NCBI RefSeq assembly: GCF_028728205.1
Contig: NZ_JAQYUU010000003.1
Span: 354,039-418,038 of the forward strand
Length of the DNA stretch: 64,000 nucleotides
Reading direction: 5' to 3'
Source: Clostridium sp. 'White wine YQ'
GTDB lineage: Bacteria > Bacillota > Clostridia > Clostridiales > Clostridiaceae
Below, piece after piece: positions 1 to 8,177 of the stretch. Below the pieces are notes generated by a model. The model was not told the DNA's origin. It saw only the letters and a list, made by a program, of their open reading frames with translations, and ran no database searches. The stretch's first letter is position 1. Each line of letters opens with the position of its first letter. Position numbers and translations under genes: made by a program.

Positions 1-8
1 CTTTGATT

Positions 9-56
9 TTAATGTTCCTCATATAGATTTATACCTTTCATAAAATATGCAAACAT
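9..56 (-). CDS. possible 15-residue peptide ORF
   Basis: A minus-strand ATG at 56 is preceded by AGGAG with a 6-nt spacer (63-67) and opens a 15-codon frame, MFAYFMKGINLYEEH, closed by TAA at 9-11. No family is recognised. The good ribosome site is the only support; it could equally be a chance ORF or a leader for a gene outside the window. Confidence 0.25.
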   Translation of the reverse strand: MFAYFMKGINLYEEH

Positions 57-188
57 AATATTCTCCTAAATAATATGTTGTATTTTTGATTTTAAGACTA
101 CTCATGCGGTAATAACTAAAATCTACCATATATTTTATGCAAACCATTTACATTAATTGTATACTAAACTATAATAAGGATAAATTAA

Positions 189-200
189 TTGTATATACAA
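189..200. promoter_or_regulatory. palindromic operator upstream of marR
   Basis: The perfect 12-bp palindrome TTGTATATACAA lies 22 bp before the MarR start codon. A related TTAATTGTATA word occurs about 30 bp upstream (near 154-164). The position between promoter and ribosome site fits MarR autoregulation; binding is inferred. Confidence 0.5.
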
Positions 201-221
201 CTAAATTTCAAGGAGCATATT

Positions 222-680
222 ATGAATACAAAAAGACAAGGTGGATTTTTAATTTCTAAAATACATCAACTATCAGGTCGCATTTTTACAGGGAAACTTA
301 AGAAGCATGATCTTTATGAAATAAACTCAGCACAAGGAAGAATTATATTTGTGTTATGGCAAAATGATGAGATATCAATTCAAGAATTAGCTAAAAAAAC
401 TGCACTAGAAAAGTCAACACTTACAAGAATGCTCGAAAGACTTGAAAATTCAGGATATCTTAATCGTATCCCTTCTGAAGATGATCGTCGCAAGACTATA
501 GTTAAGCTTACCCATAAAAATGAAAGGCTTAAAGATGATTATGAGCAAGTTTCTAACGACATGTTAGACCTATTTTATAAAGGCTTCACAGAGCAAGATA
601 TAGTTAACTTTGAAGCTTATCTTAATAAAATTTATTTTAATCTTTTAAACTTTGAAGAGAACAAAAACAAAAATAAATAA
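222..680 (+). CDS. MarR family transcriptional regulator
   Basis: A winged-helix one-component regulator of about 152 residues. The central segment IQELAKKTALEKSTLTRMLE is the helix-turn-helix, followed by the MarR wing with the characteristic DDRRK sequence. The ATG at 222 is chosen over an upstream TTG at 189 because AAGGAG (210-215) precedes it at 6 nt and because the TTG start lies in a likely operator. It sits 15 nt upstream of the flavin-type reductase-like gene at 696 and is probably cotranscribed with it. MarR proteins typically sense phenolics, antibiotics or oxidants; the ligand here is unknown. Confidence 0.9.
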   Translation: MNTKRQGGFLISKIHQLSGRIFTGKLKKHDLYEINSAQGRIIFVLWQNDEISIQELAKKTALEKSTLTRMLERLENSGYLNRIPSEDDRRKTIVKLTHKNERLKDDYEQVSNDMLDLFYKGFTEQDIVNFEAYLNKIYFNLLNFEENKNKNK

Positions 681-695
681 AAGGGGGAACTCAAA

Positions 696-1115
696 TTGAG
701 TAATGAAGAGATTATAAAAAAGTCAATTGAATTAATGAATAGCAGCAATATAGCTATGGTAGGGTCAAATGGTGCTGATGGTTTTCCAAATATTAAGGCC
801 ATGATAAAAATAGAAACTGAAGGGCTCACCAAAATCTGGTTTAGCACAAACACTTCAAATAAAAGAGTTGCACAGTTTAGAAAAGATCCAAAGGCGTGTG
901 TTTACTTTACAGATCTTGAAAAATGGACAGGCTTAATGCTAGTTGGAACCATTGAAGTACTTGAAGATCCCAAGATAAAGGAGAGATTCTGGTCTGAGGG
1001 CTGTGAAGTATATTATCCTCTTGGAGTAACAGATCCCGATTACTGCATTTTATGTTTTACTGCTAAATGGGGAAACTACTATAAATCTTTAATCAATACA
1101 ACATTCGAATTATAA
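696..1115 (+). CDS. pyridoxamine 5'-phosphate oxidase-like (general stress protein 26 type) protein
   Basis: A 139-residue split-barrel protein. The order of segments (N-terminal helix, NIAMVGSNGADGFPNIKAM, then WFSTNTSNKRVAQFRKDPKACVYF) matches the PNPOx-like flavin/F420-binding family often called general stress protein 26. Start is TTG at 696, preceded by AAGGGGG at 6 nt; no ATG lies nearby in frame. It follows marR in the same operon and is closed by a hairpin terminator. Substrate unknown; FMN or heme binding is a family-level possibility. A redox or detoxification job fits the MarR neighbour. Confidence 0.8.
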   Translation: MSNEEIIKKSIELMNSSNIAMVGSNGADGFPNIKAMIKIETEGLTKIWFSTNTSNKRVAQFRKDPKACVYFTDLEKWTGLMLVGTIEVLEDPKIKERFWSEGCEVYYPLGVTDPDYCILCFTAKWGNYYKSLINTTFEL

Positions 1116-1121
1116 CTTATT

Positions 1122-1155
1122 AAAAGCTTACTATATACTTAGTAAGCTTTTTTAT
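1122..1155 (+). terminator. rho-independent terminator after the marR operon
   Basis: The arms AAAAGCTTACTA and TAGTAAGCTTTT form a near-perfect stem with a very short loop, followed by a T-rich tract. Confidence 0.8.
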
Positions 1156-1219
1156 TTTTATTTGTTTTAGAAACATTTTGTTCATATACGCAAAATTGAA
1201 TTTATTTTTTATGTATGAT

Positions 1220-1241
1220 ATACTAACTGGACAGTTAGTAT
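1220..1241. promoter_or_regulatory. TetR operator upstream of tetR
   Basis: A 22-bp palindrome with arms ATACTAACTG and CAGTTAGTAT around a GA centre. It lies 24 bp before the chosen TetR start codon and resembles the TAACTA-type half sites near the pump gene at 1927, so one repressor probably controls both. Confidence 0.7.
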
Positions 1242-1264
1242 TATTTATGAGAGGCCGTGTTAGT

Positions 1265-1885
1265 TTGGATAAAAACAAAGCTCAGGATACAAAACAGAAG
1301 CTAATAGATGCAGCTATCGAGGTTTTTTCTGAAAAAGGTTTTGACGGCGCTAGAGTAGACGAAATTGCAGCTAGGGCAAATATAAATAAGGCAATGCTTT
1401 ATTACTATTTTAATAGCAAAGAAAAACTTTTTGAAGAATTGATTAAGCAATATAAAGAGGATGTAAAAAATTTAAAAAACAGCTTACTTAAAGATGTTGA
1501 CTTAGATAATGATAAAGATATAGATAAGTTATTCGCTGGAATGTATGATTTTATGTATGAAAAGAAAGATATCTTAAGAATTATTATGATAGAATCTCTT
1601 AAATCTACGTCCCAAGATGTAACAATATTTAGCTCTCTTCTTCCTTCTATAGATCTTAAGTTATCAAACTTAAAAGACAAAGGAGTAGAGGTTGAAGATA
1701 CCACGAGCGTTATGATTAATTCTTTTTTCTATATGCTTTTACCAGCAGCAGGATTTATTATTTTAGGCGATCGATGGATGGATTTTTATGACTTTGATAA
1801 AAAAGAAGCCAAGAAGAAATTCTTAGAAAGCTATAAAGAAATAAGAAAAAACTTTATTCACAAAAAAGTTAATAAGGAAATTTAG
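1265..1885 (+). CDS. TetR/AcrR family regulator of the adjacent efflux pump
   Basis: A 206-residue TetR repressor. The N-terminal HTH spans roughly residues 8-50, with IEVFSEKGFDGARVDEIAAR and the typical KAMLYYYFNSKEKLFEELI. The TTG at 1265 is preferred because GAGAGG lies 9 nt upstream; an ATG at 1247 is the alternative, and longer frames would run into the operator palindrome at 1220-1241. The gene is followed at 93 bp by an EmrB-like pump and its EmrA-like partner, the obvious regulon. The C-terminal ligand pocket is not diagnostic of an inducer. Confidence 0.9.
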   Translation: MDKNKAQDTKQKLIDAAIEVFSEKGFDGARVDEIAARANINKAMLYYYFNSKEKLFEELIKQYKEDVKNLKNSLLKDVDLDNDKDIDKLFAGMYDFMYEKKDILRIIMIESLKSTSQDVTIFSSLLPSIDLKLSNLKDKGVEVEDTTSVMINSFFYMLLPAAGFIILGDRWMDFYDFDKKEAKKKFLESYKEIRKNFIHKKVNKEI

Positions 1886-1926
1886 CAGATATATTTTATA
1901 TTTGCTATTATTTTTTAATTTTTTGT

Positions 1927-1940
1927 TAACTAAATAGTTA
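1927..1940. promoter_or_regulatory. TetR half-site palindrome upstream of the MFS pump
   Basis: TAACTA-AA-TAGTTA is a perfect 14-bp inverted repeat, followed directly by a further GTTAA. It shares the AACTA/TAGTT half site with the palindrome at 1220-1241, supporting joint control by the TetR protein. Binding is inferred. Confidence 0.55.
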
Positions 1941-1978
1941 GTTAAGACGTTTTAAATTTTTCAGAAAGGAAGTGTAAT

Positions 1979-3535
1979 ATGGATAAACATGATGAACGCT
2001 ACATGTGGTTATGTCTTTCAGTTATTGTTGTAGGAACCTTTATGGCAATTCTTGATTCAAGTATTGTAAATGTAGCTATTCCAAAGATGATGACCATTTT
2101 TGGTGCGGCCGAAAATCAAATTGAATGGGTACTCACAGGTTATATGTTAACTATGAGTATCGTAATCCCTCTTACGGGTTATTTAACTGATAGATTTGGT
2201 GGAAAAAACATTTATATCTTTGCATTAATTGTCTTTACAATAGGTTCTGCACTTTGTGGATTGGCTACTAGTACAAATACTATGGTAGCTTCTAGAGTTG
2301 TGCAAGCAATTGGGGGAGGTATGATTATGCCTGTGGGTATGACCATGCTACTTCAAACAGTACCTCTTGAAAAGCGCGGACTAGCCTTAGGTGTCTGGGG
2401 AATCGCTGCCATGGCTGCTCCAGCAATTGGACCTACACTAAGTGGATATATAGTTCAATATATGAATTGGAGATTGATATTTACTATTAATATTCCTGTA
2501 GGGGTTATTGGTGTTACTCTAGCTGTTCTTCTTTTAAGGAATTCTCCCAAAAACTATAATAAAAGATTCGATTTTGGTGGAGCTATTACATCAGCGACCT
2601 GTTTATATACGTTGCTACTAGCTCTAGCAAAGGTTTCTGATAAAGGTTGGACATCTCCTTATACAATTGTACTATTTACCATATCTTTCGTGTCCTTAAT
2701 AGCCTTTATCATTATAGAATTAAATCATTCTGAACCATTATTAGATCTTAGAGTAACTAAAAATTTTCCATTCACTCTAAGTTTAATAATAAGTACTGTA
2801 ACTACTATCGCTATGTTTGGTGCAATATTCTTAATGCCTATTTATATGCAAAACTTAAGAGGATATTCTGCGATGCAAAGTGGAATGATGATGCTTCCCC
2901 AAGCAATAGTTACTGGAATAATGATGCCAATAAGCGGAAAACTTTTTGACCGTTATGGCGCTAAATGGCTTACTATAATTGGACTTATCATCGTATCTGG
3001 TTGTACTTATATGTTAAGTAAATTAACCTTAGATACTCCCTATAGTACTGTTACATTAATAATGGCTGTAAGAGGTTTTGGTAATGGACTTGCTATGATG
3101 CCGATGCAGACTGAAGGTATGAACTCAGTTCCCCAGGAACTAACTGCAAGAGCTACTGCATTAAATACAACTATTAGACAAGTTGCTGGCTCTCTTGGTA
3201 TAGCTATATTAACCACAATTCTACAAAGCAGACAAGCTTTCCATACAGTAATATTTGGGCAATCAATAAACACCAATTCTCCAACACTTGCAAAAGCTCA
3301 AGCATTGCTACAAGGAGCTGCTACAGTAAAGGGAATGAATCCCTCCGAAGGGAAAAGTTTATTATTTTTACAAGTATACGGGCAGGTTGCAAAATCTGCA
3401 ACAGTAGTAGCAATGAATGATACCTTTATAGTTGCAACCGGAATATGTATTGCAGGCGTAATAATATCATTTTTTATAAAGAAAAAAACATCAAATCAAA
3501 ATAGAACTGAAATTGAACCAGTAAATATGGAATAA
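1979..3535 (+). CDS. EmrB/QacA-type (DHA2, 14-TM) MFS multidrug exporter
   Basis: A 518-residue inner-membrane drug/proton antiporter. Motif LDSSIVNVAIP is at residues 25-35 (the DHA2 signature in TM1), and motif A, GYLTDRFGGK, is at 67-76. The length and hydrophobic pattern fit 14 helices with an extra loop late in the protein (near residues 425-465). It starts 13 nt after AAGGAAG. A HlyD/EmrA-like adaptor follows within 27 bp, so the pair looks like an EmrAB-type unit adapted to a cell without an outer membrane. Likely repressed by the upstream TetR protein. Substrate not predictable. Confidence 0.92.
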   Translation: MDKHDERYMWLCLSVIVVGTFMAILDSSIVNVAIPKMMTIFGAAENQIEWVLTGYMLTMSIVIPLTGYLTDRFGGKNIYIFALIVFTIGSALCGLATSTNTMVASRVVQAIGGGMIMPVGMTMLLQTVPLEKRGLALGVWGIAAMAAPAIGPTLSGYIVQYMNWRLIFTINIPVGVIGVTLAVLLLRNSPKNYNKRFDFGGAITSATCLYTLLLALAKVSDKGWTSPYTIVLFTISFVSLIAFIIIELNHSEPLLDLRVTKNFPFTLSLIISTVTTIAMFGAIFLMPIYMQNLRGYSAMQSGMMMLPQAIVTGIMMPISGKLFDRYGAKWLTIIGLIIVSGCTYMLSKLTLDTPYSTVTLIMAVRGFGNGLAMMPMQTEGMNSVPQELTARATALNTTIRQVAGSLGIAILTTILQSRQAFHTVIFGQSINTNSPTLAKAQALLQGAATVKGMNPSEGKSLLFLQVYGQVAKSATVVAMNDTFIVATGICIAGVIISFFIKKKTSNQNRTEIEPVNME

Positions 3536-3561
3536 TAATTACAATATTAAGGAGGATATAT

Positions 3562-4794
3562 ATGGAGAAGTCATTAAAAACAACTACTTCAAAAAAAGGT
3601 AAGGGGAAATTAATAATTGCAATAGTTGCGGTATTAGTAATTGCTTTAGGTGGTTTTGGAGTTAAATATTATATAGATCAAAAGAGTTACGTAAGCACAG
3701 ATGATGCAAAAATAACTGGAGATATATTAAATGCCAGCTCAAAAATACCAGGCAAAGTTGTAAAAATTAATATTCATGAAGGTGACACAGTAAAAAAAGG
3801 GCAAGTATTATTCACTTTAGAAACAGAACAACTTCAATATCAATTAAACCAATCTCAAGCAGCTTTAGATGTAGCTAAAGCACAACTAGCAAAAGTTGAA
3901 GGTGGAGCTCGAGCTGAAGAAGTTGCTGGTGCTCAAGCCCTTGTAGATCAAGCTAGTGCTTCCCTAGGTGGCGCTGATACAACAAAATCAAACCTTCAAA
4001 GTACGTTAGATGACGTTCAGTCACAATATAATAGTTTAATAGCTCAAATGGGTAGTTTCAAGAATCCTTCTACTGGAGAATATGATGCTAATTATGCTAT
4101 TAATCAATTAGATACTGCAAGAGCAAAAGGCTTACTTACAGAAGCAGAGTATACTGTTAAGGCTCAAGCTGTTGAACAATTATTCCAAGGCAAACTACAA
4201 TATGAAAATCAAATAAACCAATTAAAGGGACAAATTAAAACAGTTGATTCTCAAATTGGTACCGCAAAAGCTGGTTTAGATGGAGCAAAAAGTAAGCTAA
4301 ACCTAACTAATGCTGGTGCATCTGATAAAGATGTTGCTATAGTTGAAGCTCAAGTTAGTGCTGCGCAAGCTTCTTATGACCTAGCTAAATTAAATTTCAG
4401 TAATTCAGAAATAAAAGCTCCTGCTGATGGAACTGTTGTTCAATTAAACATACACGAAGGTGATATGATTGCTGCAGGACAAGCTGCTGTTTCTGTAGTA
4501 GATTTAGGTAAACTTCAAGTAACTGCTAATATCTTAGAAGGTGACTTAGAGCACATAAGCCCAAGCGAAAAGGTTAATATGACTATAGATTCTTTCCCTG
4601 GTGTTACTTTTACAGGTACAGTTAAGGAAAAGGCTTTAGCAACCTCTTCAGTTTTCAGCTTATTTAGTTCAGAAAATGCATCTGGTAACTTTACTAAGGT
4701 AAGTCAAAGAGTGCCAGTTAAAATAACTTTAGATTCAACTGACAAAACATTAATTCCTGGAATGTCTGTAGAAGTTAAAGTAAAGATTAAATAG
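3562..4794 (+). CDS. HlyD/EmrA-family membrane fusion (adaptor) protein
   Basis: A 410-residue periplasmic-adaptor-type protein. A single membrane anchor lies at about residues 16-36, then DDAKITGD and the first barrel-sandwich half containing NIHEGDTVKKGQVLFTLE, a long alpha-helical hairpin (about 95-275) rich in A, Q and K, the second half IKAPADGTVVQLNIHEGDMI, and a C-terminal beta-barrel. It starts 8 nt after AAGGAGG and is the second gene of the pump operon. In Gram-positive bacteria such adaptors help substrate loading or passage across the wall; the exact role is uncertain. Confidence 0.9.
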   Translation: MEKSLKTTTSKKGKGKLIIAIVAVLVIALGGFGVKYYIDQKSYVSTDDAKITGDILNASSKIPGKVVKINIHEGDTVKKGQVLFTLETEQLQYQLNQSQAALDVAKAQLAKVEGGARAEEVAGAQALVDQASASLGGADTTKSNLQSTLDDVQSQYNSLIAQMGSFKNPSTGEYDANYAINQLDTARAKGLLTEAEYTVKAQAVEQLFQGKLQYENQINQLKGQIKTVDSQIGTAKAGLDGAKSKLNLTNAGASDKDVAIVEAQVSAAQASYDLAKLNFSNSEIKAPADGTVVQLNIHEGDMIAAGQAAVSVVDLGKLQVTANILEGDLEHISPSEKVNMTIDSFPGVTFTGTVKEKALATSSVFSLFSSENASGNFTKVSQRVPVKITLDSTDKTLIPGMSVEVKVKIK

Positions 4795-4802
4795 TAAAAA
4801 AC

Positions 4803-4850
4803 AATGCCTGATTAAATGGAGTTAACCACTTAATCAGGCATTATTTATTT
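4803..4850 (+). terminator. terminator between the converging pump operon and cupin gene
   Basis: The arms AATGCCTGATTAA and TTAATCAGGCATT are perfectly complementary over 13 bp with a 14-nt loop, followed by a T-rich stretch. It can act in both directions. Confidence 0.85.
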
Positions 4851-4869
4851 AAATTTATTTTATACTTCT

Positions 4870-5478
4870 TTATTCAGCTGCTTGCGCATCTGCTTTGGTC
4901 TGATGAACTGTATCATGTGGATGTTGAGGTGGTGCATAGATAGAATATACCTTTAACGGCCTATTTCCAGTATTGATAACATTGTGCCATGTACCTGCAG
5001 GAATCATAATTGCAAATTCATCATAGACTTTTGCTTGAAAATCCAATCTATCTTTATCTTTTCCTATTTTAACAAGCCCTTCACCATCTTCAAGACGGAT
5101 AAACTGATCAACATCTGGATGAATTTCTAAACCTATATCATCCCCAACATCGATACTCATTAAGGTAACTTGTAGATGTTCTCCTGTCCATAATGCTGTA
5201 CGAAAAGTATTGTTTTGCTTTGTAACATCATTAATATTAACAACAAATGGTTGTGGCCCATAATCCTTAAGTTGAATTGGATTACTTTCCATTACTGGTT
5301 CTGGGAAGAAGAATCTTGAATCAAAATCTGCTGCATCAGCATAGAGATCTTTTGGATAATTCATATCGTATACTGGTGGATTAAAAAAATAAGGACTTGG
5401 ATAGTTACTATAGTATGGGTCATACATTGGTGGAACTATGAAATAAGGGTTTGGATATCCCCTATAAGTACTATACAT
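4870..5478 (-). CDS. cupin-domain protein with a Tyr/Pro/Asn-rich N-terminus
   Basis: A 202-residue protein. Residues 1-45 hold two imperfect copies of a YPNPYF-(I/F)-PP-(M/V)YD pattern, an extension typical of surface or spore-coat proteins. Residues 95-190 are a cupin beta-barrel: GDDIGLEIHPDVDQFIRLEDG carries the first metal-ligand motif (H-x-D-x-Q-x-x-x-x-E variant), and IPAGTWHNVINTGNRPLKVY the second with His. It starts after AAGGGAG. Clostridial proteins of this shape are usually annotated only as cupin. A sugar-isomerase-like fold is plausible, but the enzymatic role is unknown. Confidence 0.75.
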   Translation of the reverse strand: MYSTYRGYPNPYFIVPPMYDPYYSNYPSPYFFNPPVYDMNYPKDLYADAADFDSRFFFPEPVMESNPIQLKDYGPQPFVVNINDVTKQNNTFRTALWTGEHLQVTLMSIDVGDDIGLEIHPDVDQFIRLEDGEGLVKIGKDKDRLDFQAKVYDEFAIMIPAGTWHNVINTGNRPLKVYSIYAPPQHPHDTVHQTKADAQAAE

Positions 5479-5603
5479 CTTATTTCTCCCTTTTAAAGTC
5501 TTACTGAATTATAGTATGTTCTAAATTTGGGATTTGTGATTATATAGTCTTTTCAATGATGTTTGTGAAAATATTTTATTTTTATTTTTATTATTATGGA
5601 CTC

Positions 5604-6182
5604 TTATATTTTAATTCCTTCAAATGCATAATCTATAAGTTTTCTTATAAAAATTTCATCAATTTCTGCTCCTGTTACTAATAATCTATAGAATATAGGA
5701 CCCCAAATTAAATCAATACATATTTCTAAATCTAAACCTTTATTTACTTCCCCCCTCAAAATACCACGTTCTAATATCTGTTTTGATATATCTCGTCTTG
5801 GAATAAAATATGCATTACGATAAATATCAGCTAATTTAGAATCATATTGTCCTTCTGCTATTATTTCTGTAATTACATTTCCTTTTCTAGTAGTTAGAAA
5901 CTTTACAAAATTATCTACTTGAATAAACATGTCCTCTATAATTGAACCAGTATCTGGTATCGGAAGTTCTACATTTGTAGCATTTAAAAAACCATCCATG
6001 ACAACAGCTGCCTTATTAGGCCACCATTTATAAATAGTAGCTTTACTTACCTTTGCTCTTTCTGCAATCTTTTCCACAGTAACTGTCCCAAAACCAGTCT
6101 CAATTAACAAATCATATGCTGCGTTAAGAATGTCCGACTTTGTTTTTTCGCTTCTTGGTCGACCTAATTTCTTTTCCATCAT
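5604..6182 (-). CDS. TetR/AcrR family regulator divergent from MFS pump
   Basis: A repressor of about 192 residues beginning MMEKKLGRPRSEKTKSDIL. The HTH YDLLIETGFGTVTVEKIAER ends in the aromatic TIYKWWPNKAAVV variant of the TetR recognition region, and the C-terminal half resembles TetR_C proteins with a WGPIFYRLLVTG segment. The ORF extends 13 codons further, but GGAGGG at 6187-6192 sets the start at one of two adjacent ATGs (6182 or 6179). It is divergent from the MFS gene at 6352, with three related palindromes between them. Confidence 0.88.
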   Translation of the reverse strand: MMEKKLGRPRSEKTKSDILNAAYDLLIETGFGTVTVEKIAERAKVSKATIYKWWPNKAAVVMDGFLNATNVELPIPDTGSIIEDMFIQVDNFVKFLTTRKGNVITEIIAEGQYDSKLADIYRNAYFIPRRDISKQILERGILRGEVNKGLDLEICIDLIWGPIFYRLLVTGAEIDEIFIRKLIDYAFEGIKI

Positions 6183-6226
6183 GAATCCCTCCGTAATAAT
6201 CACTAAATAAAATATACACATAATAA

Positions 6227-6240
6227 ACTATACGTATATT
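6227..6240. promoter_or_regulatory. third, weaker TetR operator near the regulator's promoter
   Basis: AACTATACGTATATT has the ATACGTAT palindromic core and shares the ACxxxACGT pattern of the two operators at 6283 and 6314. It lies about 45 bp upstream of tetR and would serve autoregulation. Confidence 0.4.
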
Positions 6241-6282
6241 ATACTATATATTTTTTCATTTTCAACAAAATACATCTTTACA

Positions 6283-6300
6283 ATACTGAACGTTTAGTAT
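6283..6300. promoter_or_regulatory. TetR operator O1 for the MFS pump
   Basis: ATACTGAACGTTTAGTAT is an 18-bp palindrome with only one mismatched pair. Its centre is 31 bp, three helical turns, from the next copy, so two dimers could sit on the same DNA face over the pump promoter. Confidence 0.7.
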
Positions 6301-6313
6301 ATTATATATTTAT

Positions 6314-6331
6314 AAACTGTACGTTCAGTAT
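6314..6331. promoter_or_regulatory. TetR operator O2 for the MFS pump
   Basis: The second copy of the ACTG-n-ACGT-n-CAGT palindrome, ending 20 bp before the pump's start codon and directly upstream of its AAGGAG. Confidence 0.65.
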
Positions 6332-6351
6332 ATAAAAAGGAGTGAATGAAT

Positions 6352-7536
6352 ATGGAAAATCTCAATTATGAATCTTCAAAAACTAAGCCTATATTAACAA
6401 ATTTATTAATTATGGTTATGTCTATATCTTGTGGACTTACTGTTGCAAATTTATATTATATCCAGCCCTTGCTAGCAGATATAGCTAAAACCTTTAATGT
6501 AAGTGAAATCAGCGTAGGTTCCGCAGCAATGTTAACTCAAGTAGGCTACGCTGTTGGAATGATTCTTATATTACCCCTTGGAGATATAAAAGAAAGACGT
6601 GGACTAATTACATTAATGCTTTTATTTTCAGTTCTATCTCTTTCTAGTATGTTTTTTTCTCAAAATATAACAATGCTAATGATTTCATCCTTTGCAGTTG
6701 GATTTACTTCTATTATTCCTCAACTTATTATCCCTTTAGCTGCCCAGTTATCAAATCCAGAAGAAAGAGGGAAAATAATAGGAACAATAATGAGTGGTTT
6801 GTTAATTGGTATTCTAGTATCGCGTACCTTTAGTGGTATTTTAGGTGGTTATTATGGATGGAGAATAGTATACATTATTGCTGCAGTTATGATGATTGTT
6901 TTAATGATTGCTTTAAATAAACTAATACCTATATGTACCCCTGTTTCTGATGTTAAATATATTGAGTTATTAAAATCTATGGCTAGATTGATTAAAAGTG
7001 AATCCGCCTTAAGAGAAGCATCAATTAATGGAGCTATGATGTTTGCAGCTTTTAGTGCATTTTGGACATCTCTTACATTCCTACTTGAAAGTTCTCATTA
7101 TAACATGGGACCTCAGGCAGCTGGTTTATTTGGATTAGTTGGAATCAGTGGTGCTTTGGCGGCTCCTTTAGTTGGTAGGCTAGCTGATAAAAAAGGGCCT
7201 AGATTTGTTATAGGTATCTGCATTTCCATAGTTATACTATCTTACTTGCTATTTCTTTTACTAGGCTTTAAGGTTTTTGGTTTAATTTTAGGTGTTATTT
7301 TTCTTGATTTAGGAGTCCAATCATGTAATGTTTCCAATCAAACAAGAGTTCATTCTTTAAATGAAGAAATGCGTAATAGAATTAATACAATCTATATGGT
7401 AAGTTTTTTTCTTGGCGGCGCATTTGGTTCTTTCCTAGGTTCCTATAGCTATGCTCACTTTGGTTGGTATGGAGTTTGTACTTTCGGAATTATAACTCAA
7501 ATAGTAGCAATCATTGTCCATAAAACTGCCAAATAG
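6352..7536 (+). CDS. 12-TM MFS transporter (DHA1-like)
   Basis: A protein of about 394 residues with 12 predicted membrane helices. SCGLTVANLYYIQPLL lies in TM1, a motif A-like LPLGDIKERRGL after TM2, and PLVGRLADKKGPRF between TM8 and TM9 as the repeat of motif A. AAGGAG at 6337-6342 is 9 nt from the ATG at 6352, so the ATG at 6346 is less likely. This is a subfamily of small-molecule exporters in bacteria; the direction and ligand are not visible. Control by the divergent TetR gene through the two palindromes upstream is likely. Confidence 0.88.
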   Translation: MENLNYESSKTKPILTNLLIMVMSISCGLTVANLYYIQPLLADIAKTFNVSEISVGSAAMLTQVGYAVGMILILPLGDIKERRGLITLMLLFSVLSLSSMFFSQNITMLMISSFAVGFTSIIPQLIIPLAAQLSNPEERGKIIGTIMSGLLIGILVSRTFSGILGGYYGWRIVYIIAAVMMIVLMIALNKLIPICTPVSDVKYIELLKSMARLIKSESALREASINGAMMFAAFSAFWTSLTFLLESSHYNMGPQAAGLFGLVGISGALAAPLVGRLADKKGPRFVIGICISIVILSYLLFLLLGFKVFGLILGVIFLDLGVQSCNVSNQTRVHSLNEEMRNRINTIYMVSFFLGGAFGSFLGSYSYAHFGWYGVCTFGIITQIVAIIVHKTAK

Positions 7537-7610
7537 TTTTACAAATATATATTTTGCATTAACAAATCAAGATGCTATAAAATAGATTAACTTGCATATA
7601 TAAGCAAATA

Positions 7611-7634
7611 AGGACTTACCTTTTAGTAAGTCCT
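7611..7634 (-). terminator. terminator overlapping the end of the GNAT gene
   Basis: AGGACTTAC and GTAAGTCCT flank a short loop, and the stop codon of the minus-strand acetyltransferase lies inside the hairpin. T-rich sequence follows on the minus strand. Confidence 0.65.
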
Positions 7635-8177
7635 AAATTCCTCTATTAATATTGAGTATACTTTTGCATCTCTTGGCTGCCCTTTAATAATCACTTCTTT
7701 TCTTAATGTTCCTTCATATGTCATTCCTAACTTTTTTAATACTTTCTCAGATGCTATATTACTTGCCTCACATTTTCCTTCAATACGAATAAATTCCATT
7801 CTATCAAAGCCGAACTTAATGACCTCATTTAATGCCTCTGATGCAATCCCCCTTCCCCAATATTGCCTGCTTATAACTGACCCAATAGACGCAGCTTTAT
7901 CTAGCTTAAAGTAACAACTCACTGTTCCGATTATCCTATTATCAACCTTATCAATAACTGACCAGACTAAGGATCTCCCCTCATTCATTCCTTTAATCAA
8001 GTTTTTCAAATGATTATATGTTACATTTTTGTTCTCATGTTTTTCTCTTGGTACGTGGTAAGTAGTTTCTTCATCCGAAAAGACCTCAAACAATTCATCT
8101 ACGTCTGTTATAGACAACTTTCTAAGAAGTAGTCTTGTCGTTTCTAGACTTGGACAGTTACCAACTTGAGCACTCAA
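7623..8177 (-). CDS. GNAT N-acetyltransferase (RimJ/RimL type)
   Basis: A 184-residue acetyltransferase. LETTRLLLRKLSITDVDELFEVFSDEET is the classic RimJ/RimL-type opening. IGSVISRQYWGRGIASEALNEVIKFGF gives the acetyl-CoA loop (Q/R-x-x-G-x-G/A), and NIASEKVLKKLGM the C-terminal motif. The start is TTG at 8177, immediately after the TAA of the upstream MFS gene, and the last codons of that gene (GGAGGGG) form its ribosome site, so the two are translationally coupled. An acetyltransferase coupled to a drug pump suggests drug or metabolite modification, but ribosomal-protein targets cannot be excluded. Confidence 0.85.
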   Translation of the reverse strand: MSAQVGNCPSLETTRLLLRKLSITDVDELFEVFSDEETTYHVPREKHENKNVTYNHLKNLIKGMNEGRSLVWSVIDKVDNRIIGTVSCYFKLDKAASIGSVISRQYWGRGIASEALNEVIKFGFDRMEFIRIEGKCEASNIASEKVLKKLGMTYEGTLRKEVIIKGQPRDAKVYSILIEEFRTY